64,000 nucleotides of DNA from Corticium candelabrum (GCF_963422355.1 NC_085098.1:2606132-2670131), one strand, 5' to 3'; shown: positions 38,699 to 51,852, numbered from the stretch's first letter. A program made the numbers and translations. The notes: a model not told the origin generated them from the letters alone.

Positions 38699-40672
38699 AC
38701 TACAAATAGAAACAACACCAATACCTGTCTATGGCAAACAACAAACAAGCAAACAAACATACAAAAGCAATTAATCAAACAGACAGTTTCAAGATCAAAA
38801 GACTGCAACTGTTTCTCATACTTGGATTGTCAGGATTGCATACAATGAGTAGTTTATTTCTACCATGATGAACTGGTCTTGATAGGATCTGTACAAAGTC
38901 AACACAAACGCAACAATGCAAACTTATTAGAAACATCATACGTGTGTACTGCATCTTATACCTCATTCAACATTTCAGGTGTAATTTTCCAATTGGTATC
39001 AAAAGAAGTGCTAATGACCACTGGATTGTGTCCACAAACAAGACACTGTGGCTTGTACGTTATCCACGAGGGAGCAATAAGAAACACATCTACACATCAA
39101 AGCACATATCAACCAATCACATGCAACTAAAACAATGCATCATTGTCAAGATAACCTCCACTAAAAATCGTTAAAAGCAAGAAGATTAACTGCTTTGTTC
39201 CTGGACCGACAAGAACATTTTCAACACTCAGTTCCAGATCATCGTTGATCTTATGGTATTCACAGATTGCTTCACGCAATGACAAAATCCCTTGAAAATA
39301 ATGCAGTTAATATAGTGCAAACACTTCATGTCAAAACAGATCTACAAACTGATGAGTATATATATATATATCATAAGCAGATGCATAAAACACGTACTCA
39401 TTTGCCTGCTAACCCTGAGATCTGTTATCCTCTAAAGCAAGCACACAAGTCAAGTCTTACCCTATAAGCATTACAGTACCTATTAATTAATAAACCTTCA
39501 CAAGTATCCTGGCTGTAAACTTACAGTTGAAAGCCAATGTTGAATTTACAAGAAATGAAAATGCAAAAACTAGCGTAAATGCATAAAAACAAAACGTACC
39601 ACTTAATAGACATTGCAAAAAACAAATCAAAAATGCCCAAAGCATCAGTCAGATCCAAGCCAATTTGGTAATTAAATAATATGCAAATAAAGCAAAAGAA
39701 ATACGCCAATGCTTATCACTTCGTTAATATTTTTGAGAACTATATCACATACATCTGATAAAAACTACTTGTAGTCCTAATAATCACACAAAGACACATG
39801 AACAACATTACTGTTTTTTCCACTTTACAGCATGCCATTATACCAGAGGTCTATCAAACACGGCAATCTCATAAGCTGCAAGTAGACTGATATGCCCATT
39901 GTAGGCAGAGGTCACCAATAAACTGAGGTACTTTGGGAAATTATAGAGGATCAGGGATAATCTACAGTTGCATGCACAATCTAAACAAGGATGCATGTTA
40001 TTCTGTTAAGATGCTAGCAATGAGTATAAAGTATGATGTCCTCCAACAAAATATTTGAACAGACACAAGAACACTCAATACAAAAAAAAAAGCCTGGAGC
40101 ATTTAAACAGCACCAATTAACAGTGCGTGCATATGAGAGCTCGAAATTAGCTCCTATTTGTTGTACTAGAAGGAGATATTTAGCTTTGTTCTAAAACAAG
40201 AATTTGACTTGTCTGAACATAATATACAACTACTCTGACTGCAGGTCCACATTCCTTCAAGTTGAATATACCAATGCCCACTAAAAAACAAGATTACTCT
40301 GATCATGTAACCTTTTCACAAATAGATACTCGCATGCAGTTAGCTCCAAGGTATGGCAGCCTACTAAACCTCACCATAAAACGGCATGCTGTAAATTACA
40401 TGTGAAGCGATATGGTATAATGACATAACACAAGAAGAAACCAATAACAGAACTCACCAGCCACTGGTTCATATGCTTTCTCATGCACAAACATTTTGAG
40501 TGCCCTCTGAGCACCTTTGACAACTGGAAAAGGAGACTCTCCAAATGCTAAGTGATAAACAGTCTTGCCTTTTGACAGCAGATTTCTTATTCTTTCGTTT
40601 AGACTGAGATTATGTGCAGGTTTGTAGTCTCTCAAATCCCCACGAATTAACCCAATGCCACCATTCTTCAAG
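33642..40672 (-). CDS. Class I/II PLP-dependent aminotransferase (both ends incomplete)
   Basis: Transfers amino groups between amino and keto acids with pyridoxal phosphate; substrate unknown. Minus-strand exons: 40672-40458, 39290-about 39190, 39089-38962, 38888-38822, 38612-38573, 38530-38428, 37731-37666, 36664-36551, 36488-36406, 35313-35244, 34065-33982, 33924-33849, 33742-33642. Nearly all phases match; the junction after 39190 is uncertain and a tiny exon may be missing. Landmarks in order: YHLAFGESPFPV, VLVGPGTKQLI, APSWITYKPQ, CNPDNP (cofactor Asn), LSDEIYGRLH (cofactor Asp and Tyr), GISKWAGAGGWR (Schiff-base Lys and phosphate Arg), PAGGYYMMPDFE, ELTVRLCYVNFDG (substrate-carboxylate Arg). 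The fold is complete in the core. The first and last exons are not found; a dead gypsy element lies immediately upstream. Introns hold MITEs at 34346, 35337 and 36710. Confidence 0.85.
34346..34419. mobile_element. Tiny inverted-repeat element (about 74 bp)
   Basis: The left end tctcatgtagccagacc mirrors the right end gggtctggctacgcaagact. Same terminal word as the large fold-back at 35337-36361. In an aminotransferase intron. Confidence 0.7.
35337..36361. mobile_element. Fold-back element with about 430-bp arms
   Basis: The left starts ctagtctcgcgtagccagag and the right ends ctggttatgcgagactag. The arms (about 35341-35770 and 35965-36361) stay alignable along their length, for example ctggctacacggcacacag against ctgtgtgccgcgtagccag. 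The same short reading frames occur on opposite strands of the two arms because they are copies of each other. Sits between exons 9 and 10 of the aminotransferase. Confidence 0.8.
36710..37175. mobile_element. MITE with gagcgtgttcacac ends and TTA duplication
   Basis: The left gagcgtgttcacac mirrors the right gtgtgaacatgctc. Subterminal aactaatcatgattaggcc repeats occur in both orientations. The flanks are TTA on both sides. In the aminotransferase intron between exons 7 and 8. Confidence 0.8.
38646..38698. repeat. (CA)n microsatellite
   Basis: About 53 bp of CA with one CG interruption, in an aminotransferase intron. Confidence 0.95.
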
Positions 40673-40689
40673 CTATAGAGAAGCCACAA

Positions 40690-43600
40690 ATACAGCACAT
40701 TTAAGACAGTAAATATTGACATCAACCTTATTACTGCCAAAGCAATATGCCAAAACAAGCTCTGAGGAACAATAACTCTATCACCTTTAAAGATGACACC
40801 ATTCTGATATAACAACTCATCTTGAATATTACTGTATACAATATAGTACTGTCGGATTGAATGGGGAACACTTCTCTTGTGTTCAGGCCATCCTTTCTGA
40901 ATCATATCTTTCAAGTGCATCGATGTCTCATCATTTGGAGTTCCTTGCTGTAGCATCTCCCGTGTCATAGGAAGATACTATGCTGCATCCTCATTCTCCA
41001 GATGTATATAGTACTTCACCATCCGGGCATGCATGATTGCCTTCATCATCTACATAGGCTGTCAATAAGGTATCTGCAACAACATTTGTCTCTCTTTTTT
41101 TTGTAGACTACTGTCACATCATAACGCTGCATGCGTAAAAACATCCACTCTTGGGGACCAAATGTAGCGGTTTCTTGTGCAAAAGGTATATGATCTGTTT
41201 GAAATCTGACTGGTCATCCAAATGTGTATAAGTCAAACCGTTCTAATTCAAATAGTATCGATGGCAGCTTCCTTTCTATCTGCGGGCATGGCTGCTCTGT
41301 TGAAGTTAAAGCTCTACTGGCATAAGCCACCGATTGCTCTTCTCGCATTACAGCCACTAAAATACCTAGTCTAGATGAGTCACAGTAGAGATCGAGTCAC
41401 TATTGCTTTGTCATTGAAATACTTTAAAACTGGGGTTTGAGTGATAGCTTTCTTGATACTGTTCACCGTTATGTCATGTTCATCCGTCCAAACCCATGCA
41501 ATCTTGCTTATCGTCAGCTGTCTCAATTAGAGGCTCCAACATAGTGGCTAATTGTGGAAGAAACTTGGCCAAATATGTAACCATAGCGAGCATGCATCTA
41601 ACTCCTGCCACATCAGTTAATTTCGGCACCTGATAGATAGCTGTTAGCTTAATTCTTTGGGTGTGGATAAATGCCTTCATTAGTCAGTAGACGACTCATA
41701 TATGCTACTGGTCTCAATTTGAATCTAAGCTTATCCTTGTTCAAACAAATCTGCTTGTTCTGAAATTGATTCAAAAGCATCTCTAATTTCTTGTCATGAT
41801 CCTTACCTGCTTCTGCATAGAGGTATTCCCATTGCCCACAGTAAGAATGTCATCTGCAACTGCAAACATGCCATCCAGGTTTTCAATTGTCTCATGTAAT
41901 CGTTGTTTAAAACAGTTCTGGTGCCACATAAATGCCAAAGGGCTTTCGTTGTGCCAACAGTACCAGCCAAAAGGTGTTTCAAATGTTGTGAGTTTCTGTG
42001 ACCCACTGTCAACAGGAACATGCCAATACCCATTCTTGACATATGCAGCGCTAAAAACTTGTGCATTGGCCAGTTGTGGTAGAATATCTTCCAGCGTTGA
42101 AATTTGATGATGGCTCCGGATGCATCCTTCGAACAATCCTTTTGAAAGTTGAAATCTTTTCGATGCTGTATTTAATGGTTGAGATCCAAACATAATCATA
42201 AACTGCCATTGGTTTTTTGAACAATCACCAAACTTGACGCCCATTCTGTAGGCTCAGGATCATCAATTCTTCCAAGCACACCAAGCCTCTCAAGACAATC
42301 AAGTTCTACTTTGAACTTTCTTTAACAGCAACTGGGATCCGTCTAACTGACTTCTGCACTGGCTTCACTGTTCGGTCCATGTCAAGATGTAGATCATTGC
42401 TCAACAGGCCACTTCATTCTCAAATACTGCATAATCGGTTATTTCTGTGGTCTTAAATTACTGCGATTTGAGAATTTAGACAAAACTTTTAATTTCTGCA
42501 AATTCAATTTTTGCGTTCCAACCAGGAAGACAGTTACTGGTACACACATGTACATGTGTTGGAACTGTGACTTACTGGGACTATGATGATAGGCCTAAAT
42601 ATCTGTAAATTTTATTTGTGCGTTCCATGATTTCTTCGCAGAATTCACAGAAATATCATGATCGCAGAAATAACCGGTTATACGGTACTGTGTGATACTT
42701 CTGCAGCAATGGATGCAGTGTATGCTCTTGTCTTCTTGAATTAGACCCTTTGTCAGTAGTGAGGGTCTGAATAATCTCATGGTGAACTGTTAACAATCCC
42801 ATCTGTTGAACAGTGGTTGGTACCAAAATCGAAGTCTGAACATCCTACCAGTACGTATCGCCACAAACTCGATCCACATTGTAAGTCTTCTCTTTCTGGG
42901 GATTTGTCACTTTCTCTCTGCACTTAATTGCTACAAGGCATAACTTTGCTATGTCATGCAAGGTAATCATCTGTGTTGTATGTGGGCATAATCTTGCTCT
43001 CCACAGGAACACCACTCTGTTTGACGCACACTGCATGCCGCTCTTGTGTCAATTGAAATTTCACATAGTTGCCATAGACTAGCATTCTGACATACAAATG
43101 ACGCTGATAATTCTATGGTGTTTGTCTCTGCATTGCATGACATGAACATCCCGTTGAGGTGGAGTCAATGTAAGAGTCACCATCATTAGTGCTCTCATCT
43201 CTAATGTTAGCTTCATACACTCACTGACGAGTGTTTCCTTGTCGTTTGGATCACACATCTGTGCAAAAGGATTCTTCTTGTGGCAACATGTGCCTTCTCT
43301 GCAGTATGCTGGACACTTATCTAAACATCTCTCATGTTTCAATCACAATATTGACAATTTGGTCTGAGCATGTCTTTCCACTTCTGTGTTCTTTACCTTC
43401 TTGTCTCATGGCTTCCTCTCGTTCTCAGGCTTTGTTCTCCGTTTGCTTAGGAAATGTGTCTACCATCTCTTCACCTGTCGATAAGCACTTTCATCTGCTG
43501 AGTGGTGGCCTTGTAGACTCTGTACACATGTCTATATGTATTCTCTGTATGACAGGTCTTTCCTCTGCAGTAGATGTTTACGCAGACTGTCTTCTTTCTC

Positions 43601-44170
43601 AAATGGCAACAGTGTACAATACGATCGTGCAAGAGGTCATTCTGCATGTTTGCAAACTGGCACAATTTGCGAGTTCTTGTAAATTCTAAGTTCTGTGAAG
43701 TATATTTATCAAAATGCCTCGCTTTGCTGCTGGGATCTTTCCAATAAACTCGTATCATTCATATATGAAGTTCGTCTCTCCTAAGCGGTGTTGTTCCATT
43801 TTCTCTAAGATTTCGTCCATGACTCGCTTAGGAGCTAGCTTCTTCAAATTGCAGGAAGTTGTATATGCGTAGGGCATTGTGGCCTACACAAGTGATAAAC
43901 ACATTGTGACGGGGGTATTCCATTAGCTCTGGGCTCTGCACATTTGTGAGGATCTCCTAAGAGTTCCAAACTTGACGGAATTTTTTCCAGTTCTGCGCCA
44001 AGTTGCCTCAAACGTTCAGCGGCTTTGGAATCGGTAAGCAGCTCTGCATCCTCATTAACATTGCGACTGCTGCTGCTCTTGCTTCTTCTGCGTCTCCTGC
44101 TCCTTGTATTTGTCCTTCTTCTGCTATGGTGTTATGCTTTTCACTCATGACACCATGTATCGTAGATTGT
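40690..44170 (-). mobile_element. Degenerate Ty3/gypsy-type retroelement (gag, protease, RT, RNase H, integrase start)
   Basis: Minus-strand fragments in the expected order, in several frames with stops. Gag-like: 44170-43400 (KPLNV...WKKFRQVWN and CQFANMQNDLLHDRIV). Zinc-knuckle remnant near 43300 (CHKKNPFAQMC). Protease remnant near 43050 (IDTRAACSV in place of the usual D-T-G-A). Reverse transcriptase 42244-41790 (STLEDILPQLANAQVFS, then ADDIL). Thumb/connection 41680-41480. RNase H near 41330-41120. Integrase amino-terminal part 40970-40735 (GVIFKGDRVIVPQSL), truncated thereafter. A MITE at 42425-42690 splits protease from RT. No LTRs were found. It abuts the first recognisable aminotransferase exon and probably lies in that gene's first intron. 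Confidence 0.75.
42425..42690. mobile_element. MITE with taaccggtta ends, inserted in the dead gypsy element
   Basis: Left tgcataatcggttatttctg; right gcagaaataaccggttatac. Body shared with the element at 5380-5824 but without the nested palindrome. It separates the protease and reverse-transcriptase remnants. Confidence 0.7.
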
Positions 44171-47100
44171 TCTGTATTCTATTTCTGCACAGCTACTCGC
44201 TACTCTAGGTGTGCCGACACTCTCGATCTACTCTCAGTGGTGTCTCGATCAATATGTGTCACATGATGACCGATTCTAGCCCAACACCAGACATCAAACG
44301 CAACAAGTTTATACGTAGAGCCCACAAGCACACAGAGAAGGTCACCGTGTTGCATTCACATGTAAATGTCAATTCGTGAAGTCTATAGCTACAGTCTACA
44401 TGCAATAAGTTCGTTCCACACAATCAGTTCCCTACTATCAGACAAGCTGCATGGCTTACCTCATGTTGCAAAAACTTAGAGTTTACTGTACGCAGTTTCC
44501 AACTCTACAGGCCTTTTCACACTTGAAGCGCATCAAACCGCATTCAATTCACTTTGCAGGAGATGTACTCATTGATTCTATACATTAGATAGGAAACGCA
44601 CTCTACGCACACGTCATAAACACGCCTACCCGTGTGACGTGCGTTAGAGCGCGTCCCCGTTCCTCGGACACCATCATATTCCGGACGCGAGTTCTCAGTT
44701 ATCCGTTTTTGAACGCAGTCCCTAACACATCATAAATGTAGGTATCCGAGTTGCAATTGAGCACACCAAAAGAGAGCATTGTACCTCTTCTCTGCCTAGA
44801 GTGAGATTGAAAACTGTGCGGAGCCTTGCATACCCCGTTCATCGGACAAACGCATCCTTCAGCCTAGTTACTTATATATCGCTAATCAACAACTCTTTAC
44901 CTACAAATTGTGTTGTTACCCTGCATGTCAGCCAAGATCTGTATGAGTTACAGTCGGTCAAACGCCCGTGGTAACGGCCCCAATCGTCGGACACCCATTT
45001 TCTTGCCTTCCTACCTTCTCAGCAACAGCTCGAGGTTTCAAATAACTGCAGTTGATTAAATTCAGCTATTTGAAACGCCGCAGAACGCAGAGCACTTGCC
45101 TAGATTGCTTGATGGCAATTCTGAGCCATTTCTCCTACAACCACGCCCACACTAGGGCGTGTAAAAGATGTCGCTTGAACGAACTAGCCATTCAACAAAG
45201 AAGACGACAACCGAAACCGATGAGAGGGCAGGATTGAAGTGCTAAAACGCTCTTTTACCCTTTGCAAAGAAAGTCGACGCTGCGTAGCGCGTGTTGACAA
45301 GGACTTGACGTAATCTAATTCAACTTTACCTAGGAGAAGCAGGGGTGAAGATTCTAGCTGCTCTGATAGTAAACAAAGTTCCTGCATTCAGTACAGCTGG
45401 TTGTACCAACGATGACGTGCTGCACTTCGTGACGGTGCAAGGTCAGGCAAAGGTAGGTACAAACTGAGATAGAAAAACCTGCACAGTTCTTAGTCAGAGC
45501 CAAGTAACAATTTAGGGGCCTTGAAAGGAAAGCACGGGCTGTTCCTGTGCGAGTTGGGAGAATGTGCCCACCGCAAAGCTCGAACATGAATGACGTGAAT
45601 CGTCTGCTACATCCGGTGCATCAAGCCTGTGCAGTTGCGCTGCAAGACACTCAGGAGTTCAAATTCTTACGCTGGAAAGACTAGACAGTACCTGAGGGCT
45701 AGTAGATGCCAACAGAGTGAGCTTGTCAGCAGAGAAAATTCAGCAGTTTCCGCTAATAACCGTTGCTGAGTCAAATAAAGGTCAAACGAATTGGGGGCCG
45801 TACGATATTTCCTTCCAACTCTCTCTCATGACATTATTACCTGCAGACTGGTGCTGCAAAGAAAAAAAGACTGTCCGACGAAAGGGGCGTTACCTCGATT
45901 CAATGAGCGTGCGCTATCTCTTCTGGAGAGTAGCAAACGGAGACTGTGATAGTGTTGTTGTGTTAGCTAGTCACCTGTAAACCTATCTCAGGTGCGAAGT
46001 TGCAGAATGGTCTTTGCGTTTTCATGGGGGAGGTTGCGTCCGGTGAATAAAAAACTATACTTGTAGCAATGAAATGTTGCCATCTTTTATCTGCTTACCT
46101 TTGCAGTCCACTTCTTTACCTCATGGTACCTTTTGGAGAAATATAAAGTTGAGAAACAAAGCAAACGTCTAGGTCTTTAAATGAGAGATGTAACCATATC
46201 AAAATAGAATGAAATGCAGACGAGAGTGTAGTGATGTAGTTAGTGTTGTGTGGATACCCAGTTGGACAGAAAACATGGCGATTAGCGCTTCAGAAAGGCG
46301 TTTTCCGTGATCGTGTTGTAGCGATAGTTGCAGACGAAGTTCATACGGTTGTTCAGTGGTGAGGCTGACACTCTCTGTTATGTGTAGGTAGGTGTAATCT
46401 AATGTCGCTTTAAATCTATATGGGGAGCCTTGCTAGGCCACATGACCGGGGTCGCAGAGAAGGATCACGTTTACAGTCCTAGCATAACCGTTTCAAGCCT
46501 TTGGAAGTCCCACGTCTGGAATCACAGTCTTTACTAATCCTTCTTACTGTGACCTCTAGCAAAGCTCAGTCTTACTTCGTTTACTTCTTGCATGGCTGTC
46601 CGATGATTGATGGTGTCCGATAACAGGGGCGCCGCTCTACAACATAAAGTCAGTTTATTTGCCAGTCGTTCACTATCTTCGGTCACAGAACGCAGGGGTG
46701 GAAGTTCGGATAAGGCTGGTGCCTTGATGGCACCAGGAACGCATCCTGGTGCCAAACGGAAATGACACGCCCACATGGAGACACCGAAGAGACTGGTACG
46801 GTGACCCAGGACGTAGTGTGGCACTCCATGGGCTATACCCATCATTTTTAGGGCGTGGTCATAAAAATTGTGGACTGTAAATACGTGTGAGGACCAAAGC
46901 TGTATATATACACCGCCCTTTTTTCGCTGATTCTATCGTACTAGTCAATGAGAAGCCAATAAATAAGCGTGTCCATAAAAGTGGGCGTGTCTCGTAGCCT
47001 CGTGAAGTTTAGCCTCACATTTCTAGAGGTCACGTTACGCCCATCGGCTACCTACGTATAGTAAATACACACGCGTACGTCGTACGTACATACATTTATT

Positions 47101-47880
47101 ATACATACTTACATACTCGTGTGTATGGTGACACCCGTGTGTATGTATCATCATAATACATATATACACGCATGCATGCAGACAGACAGATAAGCAGGCA
47201 TACAGAGTCAGTATTATCTCGCGTTGTCGATCAAGTTCCGTTTACATCCGGGAAATTGTTGGCTACAGTACCTGTAACTAAAATTTGGGAGGCTAAGAGA
47301 AGGCCTGGCTGTGATTTACATTCTTTGTTAATTGTGATCAGATGCTTTATTGTCAATTTTGAAAAATCTTGATTGGATTTGATGCTCTAGCTGTACTGAT
47401 TTGACTCAATTTTGCTGTAATATGGTCTTCTAATTATCTAATGTTATAATAATTTTACAATAACAACAAAATTCTACTAAATAACAGACAGTGTCTCCGA
47501 GATGGGGTTCGGCTAGGCGCGACTACAACTGTCTTATCCCAGACTCTCGGACCAAACCGTGTAATTGAACAACTCAATACTTAGGTACTACAATGCGTAT
47601 GCCCTTACTCTGCTGTCACTCTACTACACTACTCCTTGTTAATTCTGTCACCATGCCCAGCTAATAAGAGTACTCTATCAGTTTCCTTGCAAGTTTATTT
47701 TCACCATTGGTTTCCTCAGACTGGTTGGGTACCGTCGTGTAAACCATCATGGTTCGTCCTCCACCATTGGTTCGTCCTCCGTTGTGGTAGTCTTCTCAGC
47801 TTTCTGGGCGGTAATCGCTGTAACACTGTCTCCTTGTTCGTTCTTGGTATCCATTAGTGGTGCTTGTACTGCGGGTGAAT
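44171..47880. other. Intergenic, 3.7 kb, no gene recognised
   Basis: Several open frames of 60-100 codons occur but none shows family features or splice-supported extension. The start exon of the aminotransferase could be here. Short CGTA-rich and GTAT-type repeats occur near 47050-47170. A small inverted pair (gaggtttcaaataactg / cagctatttgaaac) lies at about 45030-45080. Confidence 0.35.
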
Positions 47881-47899
47881 TTGTGGGCAGTTTAGACTA

Positions 47900-49330
47900 A
47901 TTCGGAAGTTCAATGTCTTCGTTTGACTTGTCCTCGAGATCCTCTTTATGCTTGGCTGGTCGCTGCTTTTCTACTTTCTCATCTCCTCCCGTAATGGTGG
48001 ATGGTAGCATGTGATTCGCATGCACGTGCCGCTCGCTCTCTTGAGCCCACACTAGGTATACTTCCAAGGTCCATTGACTTCCACTACCGTCCCTGTGATA
48101 CATGTCTCTGGACTTACTCTGTAGTTCTATATAGCCACATTGTCTCCTGTCTGAAACATTCATTCTTTCACTCGAGTAGCATCACGGCTCTGGATCTGTT
48201 CGGCGTGTTTGTTTTCGAAGATTAGGTTTGAGGAAAGTAAACCTTGTTCGAATTTGGCGGCCTGGAATAGCTCTGCCGGTGTTATTCCAGTAGTACTGTG
48301 TAGTACGTGTGCTGCGATACTGTAGCAAGAAGTTCGCCAGCTGATGCTGCAGAGAAAGCGGGTGTCCTCTGTGTTCGTGGGCCAGCACAGGACCCCAGCG
48401 TGGTGCCCGTTCTGCTGCTCCGGATCTCTTGCTGCATGGCTTGGTAGAGAGACGGTACCAACGTATGACGAATTCCTTTCCGTTGGCAAATGGTCTCGAA
48501 CTCCCCAGAGATAAACCGGGGCCATTGTCGCTGACGATTTCATGAGAGAATCCGTATCTTGCAGACTAGTGTCGTAACATTAATTCCATTGTTTTCAGTG
48601 AAGTTGTCTTTGTTGCAAACACCTCAAGCCACTTGGAGTGGCTACCTATTAGTAACAGAAATAGATTCCATCTTTCTCCGCATAATCTATATGCACTCTG
48701 CGCCACGGGTGGTCGGGCCATCTCCAAGGTTGGAGTACTCCGTACTGCCGGCATACCAAGCATTGCTTCACTCAGAGCTCTAGTTCTCGGTGTAATCCCA
48801 GCCACCCAAAGTAGCTCCTGGCCACGTTCTTCATCTTGCTTATGCCGATGTGGCCTTCGTGGAGGTCTTCTGGCAATCGATCCCTGTAGCTATAGACTGT
48901 TGGGATGACCACTCTCCCGTCCCACACTCGATTAGCGCAGTTCTGTGATAGTTCCTCTCGCCGTGACCAGTAATTAAGGTTTGAGGCTGTCTTCTGTTAT
49001 CTGGTTTGGCCAGCCGGATATAATCATCTCATGTACAAAAGATTGGCTCTGTTTGAATAATTACTTTCTTATATCTTTGCTTGTTACTGGTAACTCGTTT
49101 ACCATGCAGTGCTCTCGTCCGTGGCGTGTGAATGACTGGTGTTGCTACTGGTAGTGGTAGCCTGGAGAAGGCATCCGCATATGATCTAGCTCCGTTCCCT
49201 TCCTGCATATACTATCTCGCATAAGTGTGCCGCTAACTGAATCGCCCATCTCTGCAGCCTGGCTGCCGCCGCCATTGTCAGCACTTATTGTTTAGTACCA
49301 GAGATTGTAACTAATGTTTGTGCATGGTCA
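47900..49330 (-). mobile_element. Degenerate Ty3/gypsy-type element (integrase part)
   Basis: Minus-strand remnants in order: a zinc-binding integrase start near 48930-48820 (LHEGHIGISKMKNVARSY), catalytic-core pieces near 48710-48570 (LLLIGSHSKWLEVFATKT) and 48540-48490 (EIVSDNGP), and a distal part near 48350-48210 (LANFLLQYRST, then TRFTFLKPNLRK). Frameshifts and stops interrupt it. No LTR is recognised. It is a different copy from the one at 40.7-44.2 kb, which lacks this part. Confidence 0.65.
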
Positions 49331-49479
49331 GTCTAGTCTCTAGAGTAAATCGTCGCCCTCATAATATAAGTATGAGTAAAATTTAATTAGACTGAACACA
49401 TTGCTGTAAAATTACACTACGACACATTGCTGTTTGTAGGAGTAATGATTCATCATTTATTTACACGAGGCGCGGATAT

Positions 49480-51525
49480 CTGGGCTAAGGGTATAGTGGT
49501 CGTTTGACGTGCGACCGACCGTATGACCGTATTTATACTCGATTAGCGCAGATGCAAATGAAGCTATTCCGACCAATAGACGAGAAGTAGTTTCATTACC
49601 GACCAATAGACGAACGTGATATCATCATAGGGCTCTACCTCTCTTTGTTTGGCAGCTGTGCTACGAGAATTCGCTCATCGGGCGTCCGTTCTGCATGTAT
49701 ATGGTGTTTAGCCCTTTGCTCTAGATAAAGGTTTAGCAGGTAGAAACACGCGTAATCGATCTAAATTTAGTGAACACGCGTGTTACTTGGGGCCAGCACG
49801 GAAGGCGAAAATGGCTAGCGTCGAGGCTATCTGACTTGTGACATATAGTGTTTCCACAGTGTTTCAGCATAGATAGTGGTTCTGCAGTCTGACAGCTTAA
49901 ATTTTCGGTGTGAGTGGCTAAGTCAGAGTGAACAGAGACGCCCAATCTACATTTGCACGTGCATGTTCCTACATTAATGTTTTGCTTTGGCTCTGGTAGA
50001 AAATATTGAAGGCGTCACACGACAAATTTCAATCAGAACAGTTACTGAGTAACACGAGAATCATGCAGTCATTTGAATTTTTTTGACCCTCTACCCCAGC
50101 CATCACAAGGTTTGTCCGCTACAAGTAGAGTACAGTGCATGTATGTTCAACTCTCATCTCAGTAGGTCGATCGTTTTCGCGAAAGAAAATAAGACCAGTC
50201 GCTGCAGTGTATTTGACATGCCCAAATATATATTGGACGTGGAATCGCGTTGATCTGTGGATCCATGTTTTTCAGCCGTTCTGGGGTCACCTCATTACAA
50301 CAACCCCTGCCTAGTCAGCTGTGGGCCTAAATGATTGCGGTTAGACGGTAGTAGCTGTGTAAATACGGTAGGTGTAACCACCACGTGAGGGGATTTTCAA
50401 TGATGTCAAATTCATGAGCGTTCGTGCCTCCTGATCCTCATCTGCCTTACATCAGTACATATGTCTTAGCATGTGGTGTGCACGTAGACCAGTCGAGGGT
50501 TTAGCATTGTAGTGCTTCTCTATTCATCTTATTAGTAGTGAATACGCAGTAGATAGAGATTCTGCATGCATGATGACAATTTCCCTGAGAACAGATAAAG
50601 ACCACTAAACTAGCTACGACTTTAACTAAATAGTTACAAAAAATTTATTACTATTTACAAATGATTAAAGACATACAGTAGCTAATTGCAGCATAATAAA
50701 TGAATAAAGAAGCATTACAGTGCTAAACCCTCGGCTTGTGTACATGCACACCACATGCTAACTATAGACACGTGTACAGTGTATGTAAGGCAGCTAAGGA
50801 TCAGGAGGCTCGAACGCTCATAACTTTGACACCATTGAAATCCCCTCATGTTGTGGTTACGCCTACCGTATTTATACAGCTATCACCGTCTAACCGCAAT
50901 CATTTAAGCCCACAGCAAAATATATAGGCGCAGGTTGTCGTAATAAGGTGACCCCAGAGTCGCCAGAGCCAAAACAAAACATTTAATATAGGGAAACATG
51001 CACGTGCAAATGTAGATTAGGCGTCTCTGTCCATTCTAACTTAGTCACACACACCGAAAATCTAAGCTGTCAGACTGGAGAACCACTATCTATGCAGAAA
51101 TACTGTGGAACAAGCCAAATGTTACAAATCAGGTAGCCTCGACGCTAGGCCATCTTCGCCTTCCTTGCTGGCCCCAAGTAGCACGCGCGTCACTAAACGC
51201 CTGTTTGTTGGTGGGAAAACATGCATGTTACAAATGTAGATTAGACGTTGTTTCTACCTGCTAAACCCTTATCTAGAGCAAAGGACTGAACACCATGTAC
51301 AGGATGGACGCCCGATGACCGAATTCTCGTAGCACAGCTGCCAAACAAAGAGAGGTGGAGCCTTGTGATGACATCGCGTTCGTCAATTGGTCGGTAATGA
51401 CACCACTTCTCGTCTATTAGTCTGAATAGCTTCATTCGCATCTGCGCTAATCGAGTATAAATACGGTCGTACGGTCGGTCGCACGTCAGACGACTACTAT
51501 ACCCTTAGCCCGCATATGCCAGCCT
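49480..51525. mobile_element. Large fold-back element, about 2 kb with 0.8-1 kb arms
   Basis: The left end gggctaagggtatagtggtc mirrors the right end gactactatacccttagccc. Matching words continue inward: accgtatttatactcgatta / taatcgagtataaatacggt, gctctagataaaggtttagc / gctaaacccttatctagagc, and near the centre gtgctaaaccctcg / cgagggtttagcat. The unpaired centre is about 50490-50720. No transposase frame. The arms differ by small indels, so it is not recent. Confidence 0.8.
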
Positions 51526-51852
51526 TGGGTAAGAAGCTTTCCAAGTAGACAACTCGAAAAGACTCAGAAGTCTGAAGTCTAGATGTTGTGAAAACGAGCA
51601 AGTGCTTTAATTAAAAGAGAAACTTACAAAAGAACTTGCATAAAAATCAGGACACTGAATGAGGTGGCTCTATGGCATCCATACTGTGGTAAAACTTTTG
51701 AACAGTGTTATGTAACGTGCGTTAGGTGTTTGGTGTAATATTAACGCGCGCGCCAAACTGTACAGTTCAAACTTGTTGCGACGTTACCTCTCTGTTGACT
51801 GATTTGACTGAAGACCGTTTACTGTTGTTCTTTTTGTTCCTTTTGAACTACG
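51526..51852. other. Probable promoter region of the CKAP5-like gene
   Basis: 327 bp between the fold-back element and the first ATG. Contains a short CG-rich patch (aacgcgcgcgcc at about 51742). No TATA box or other distinct core motif can be named. Confidence 0.35.

Noticed and set aside
46534..46845. 103-codon minus-strand open frame in the 44-48 kb gap
   Set aside because: No recognisable motif and no neighbouring exons; treated as chance.
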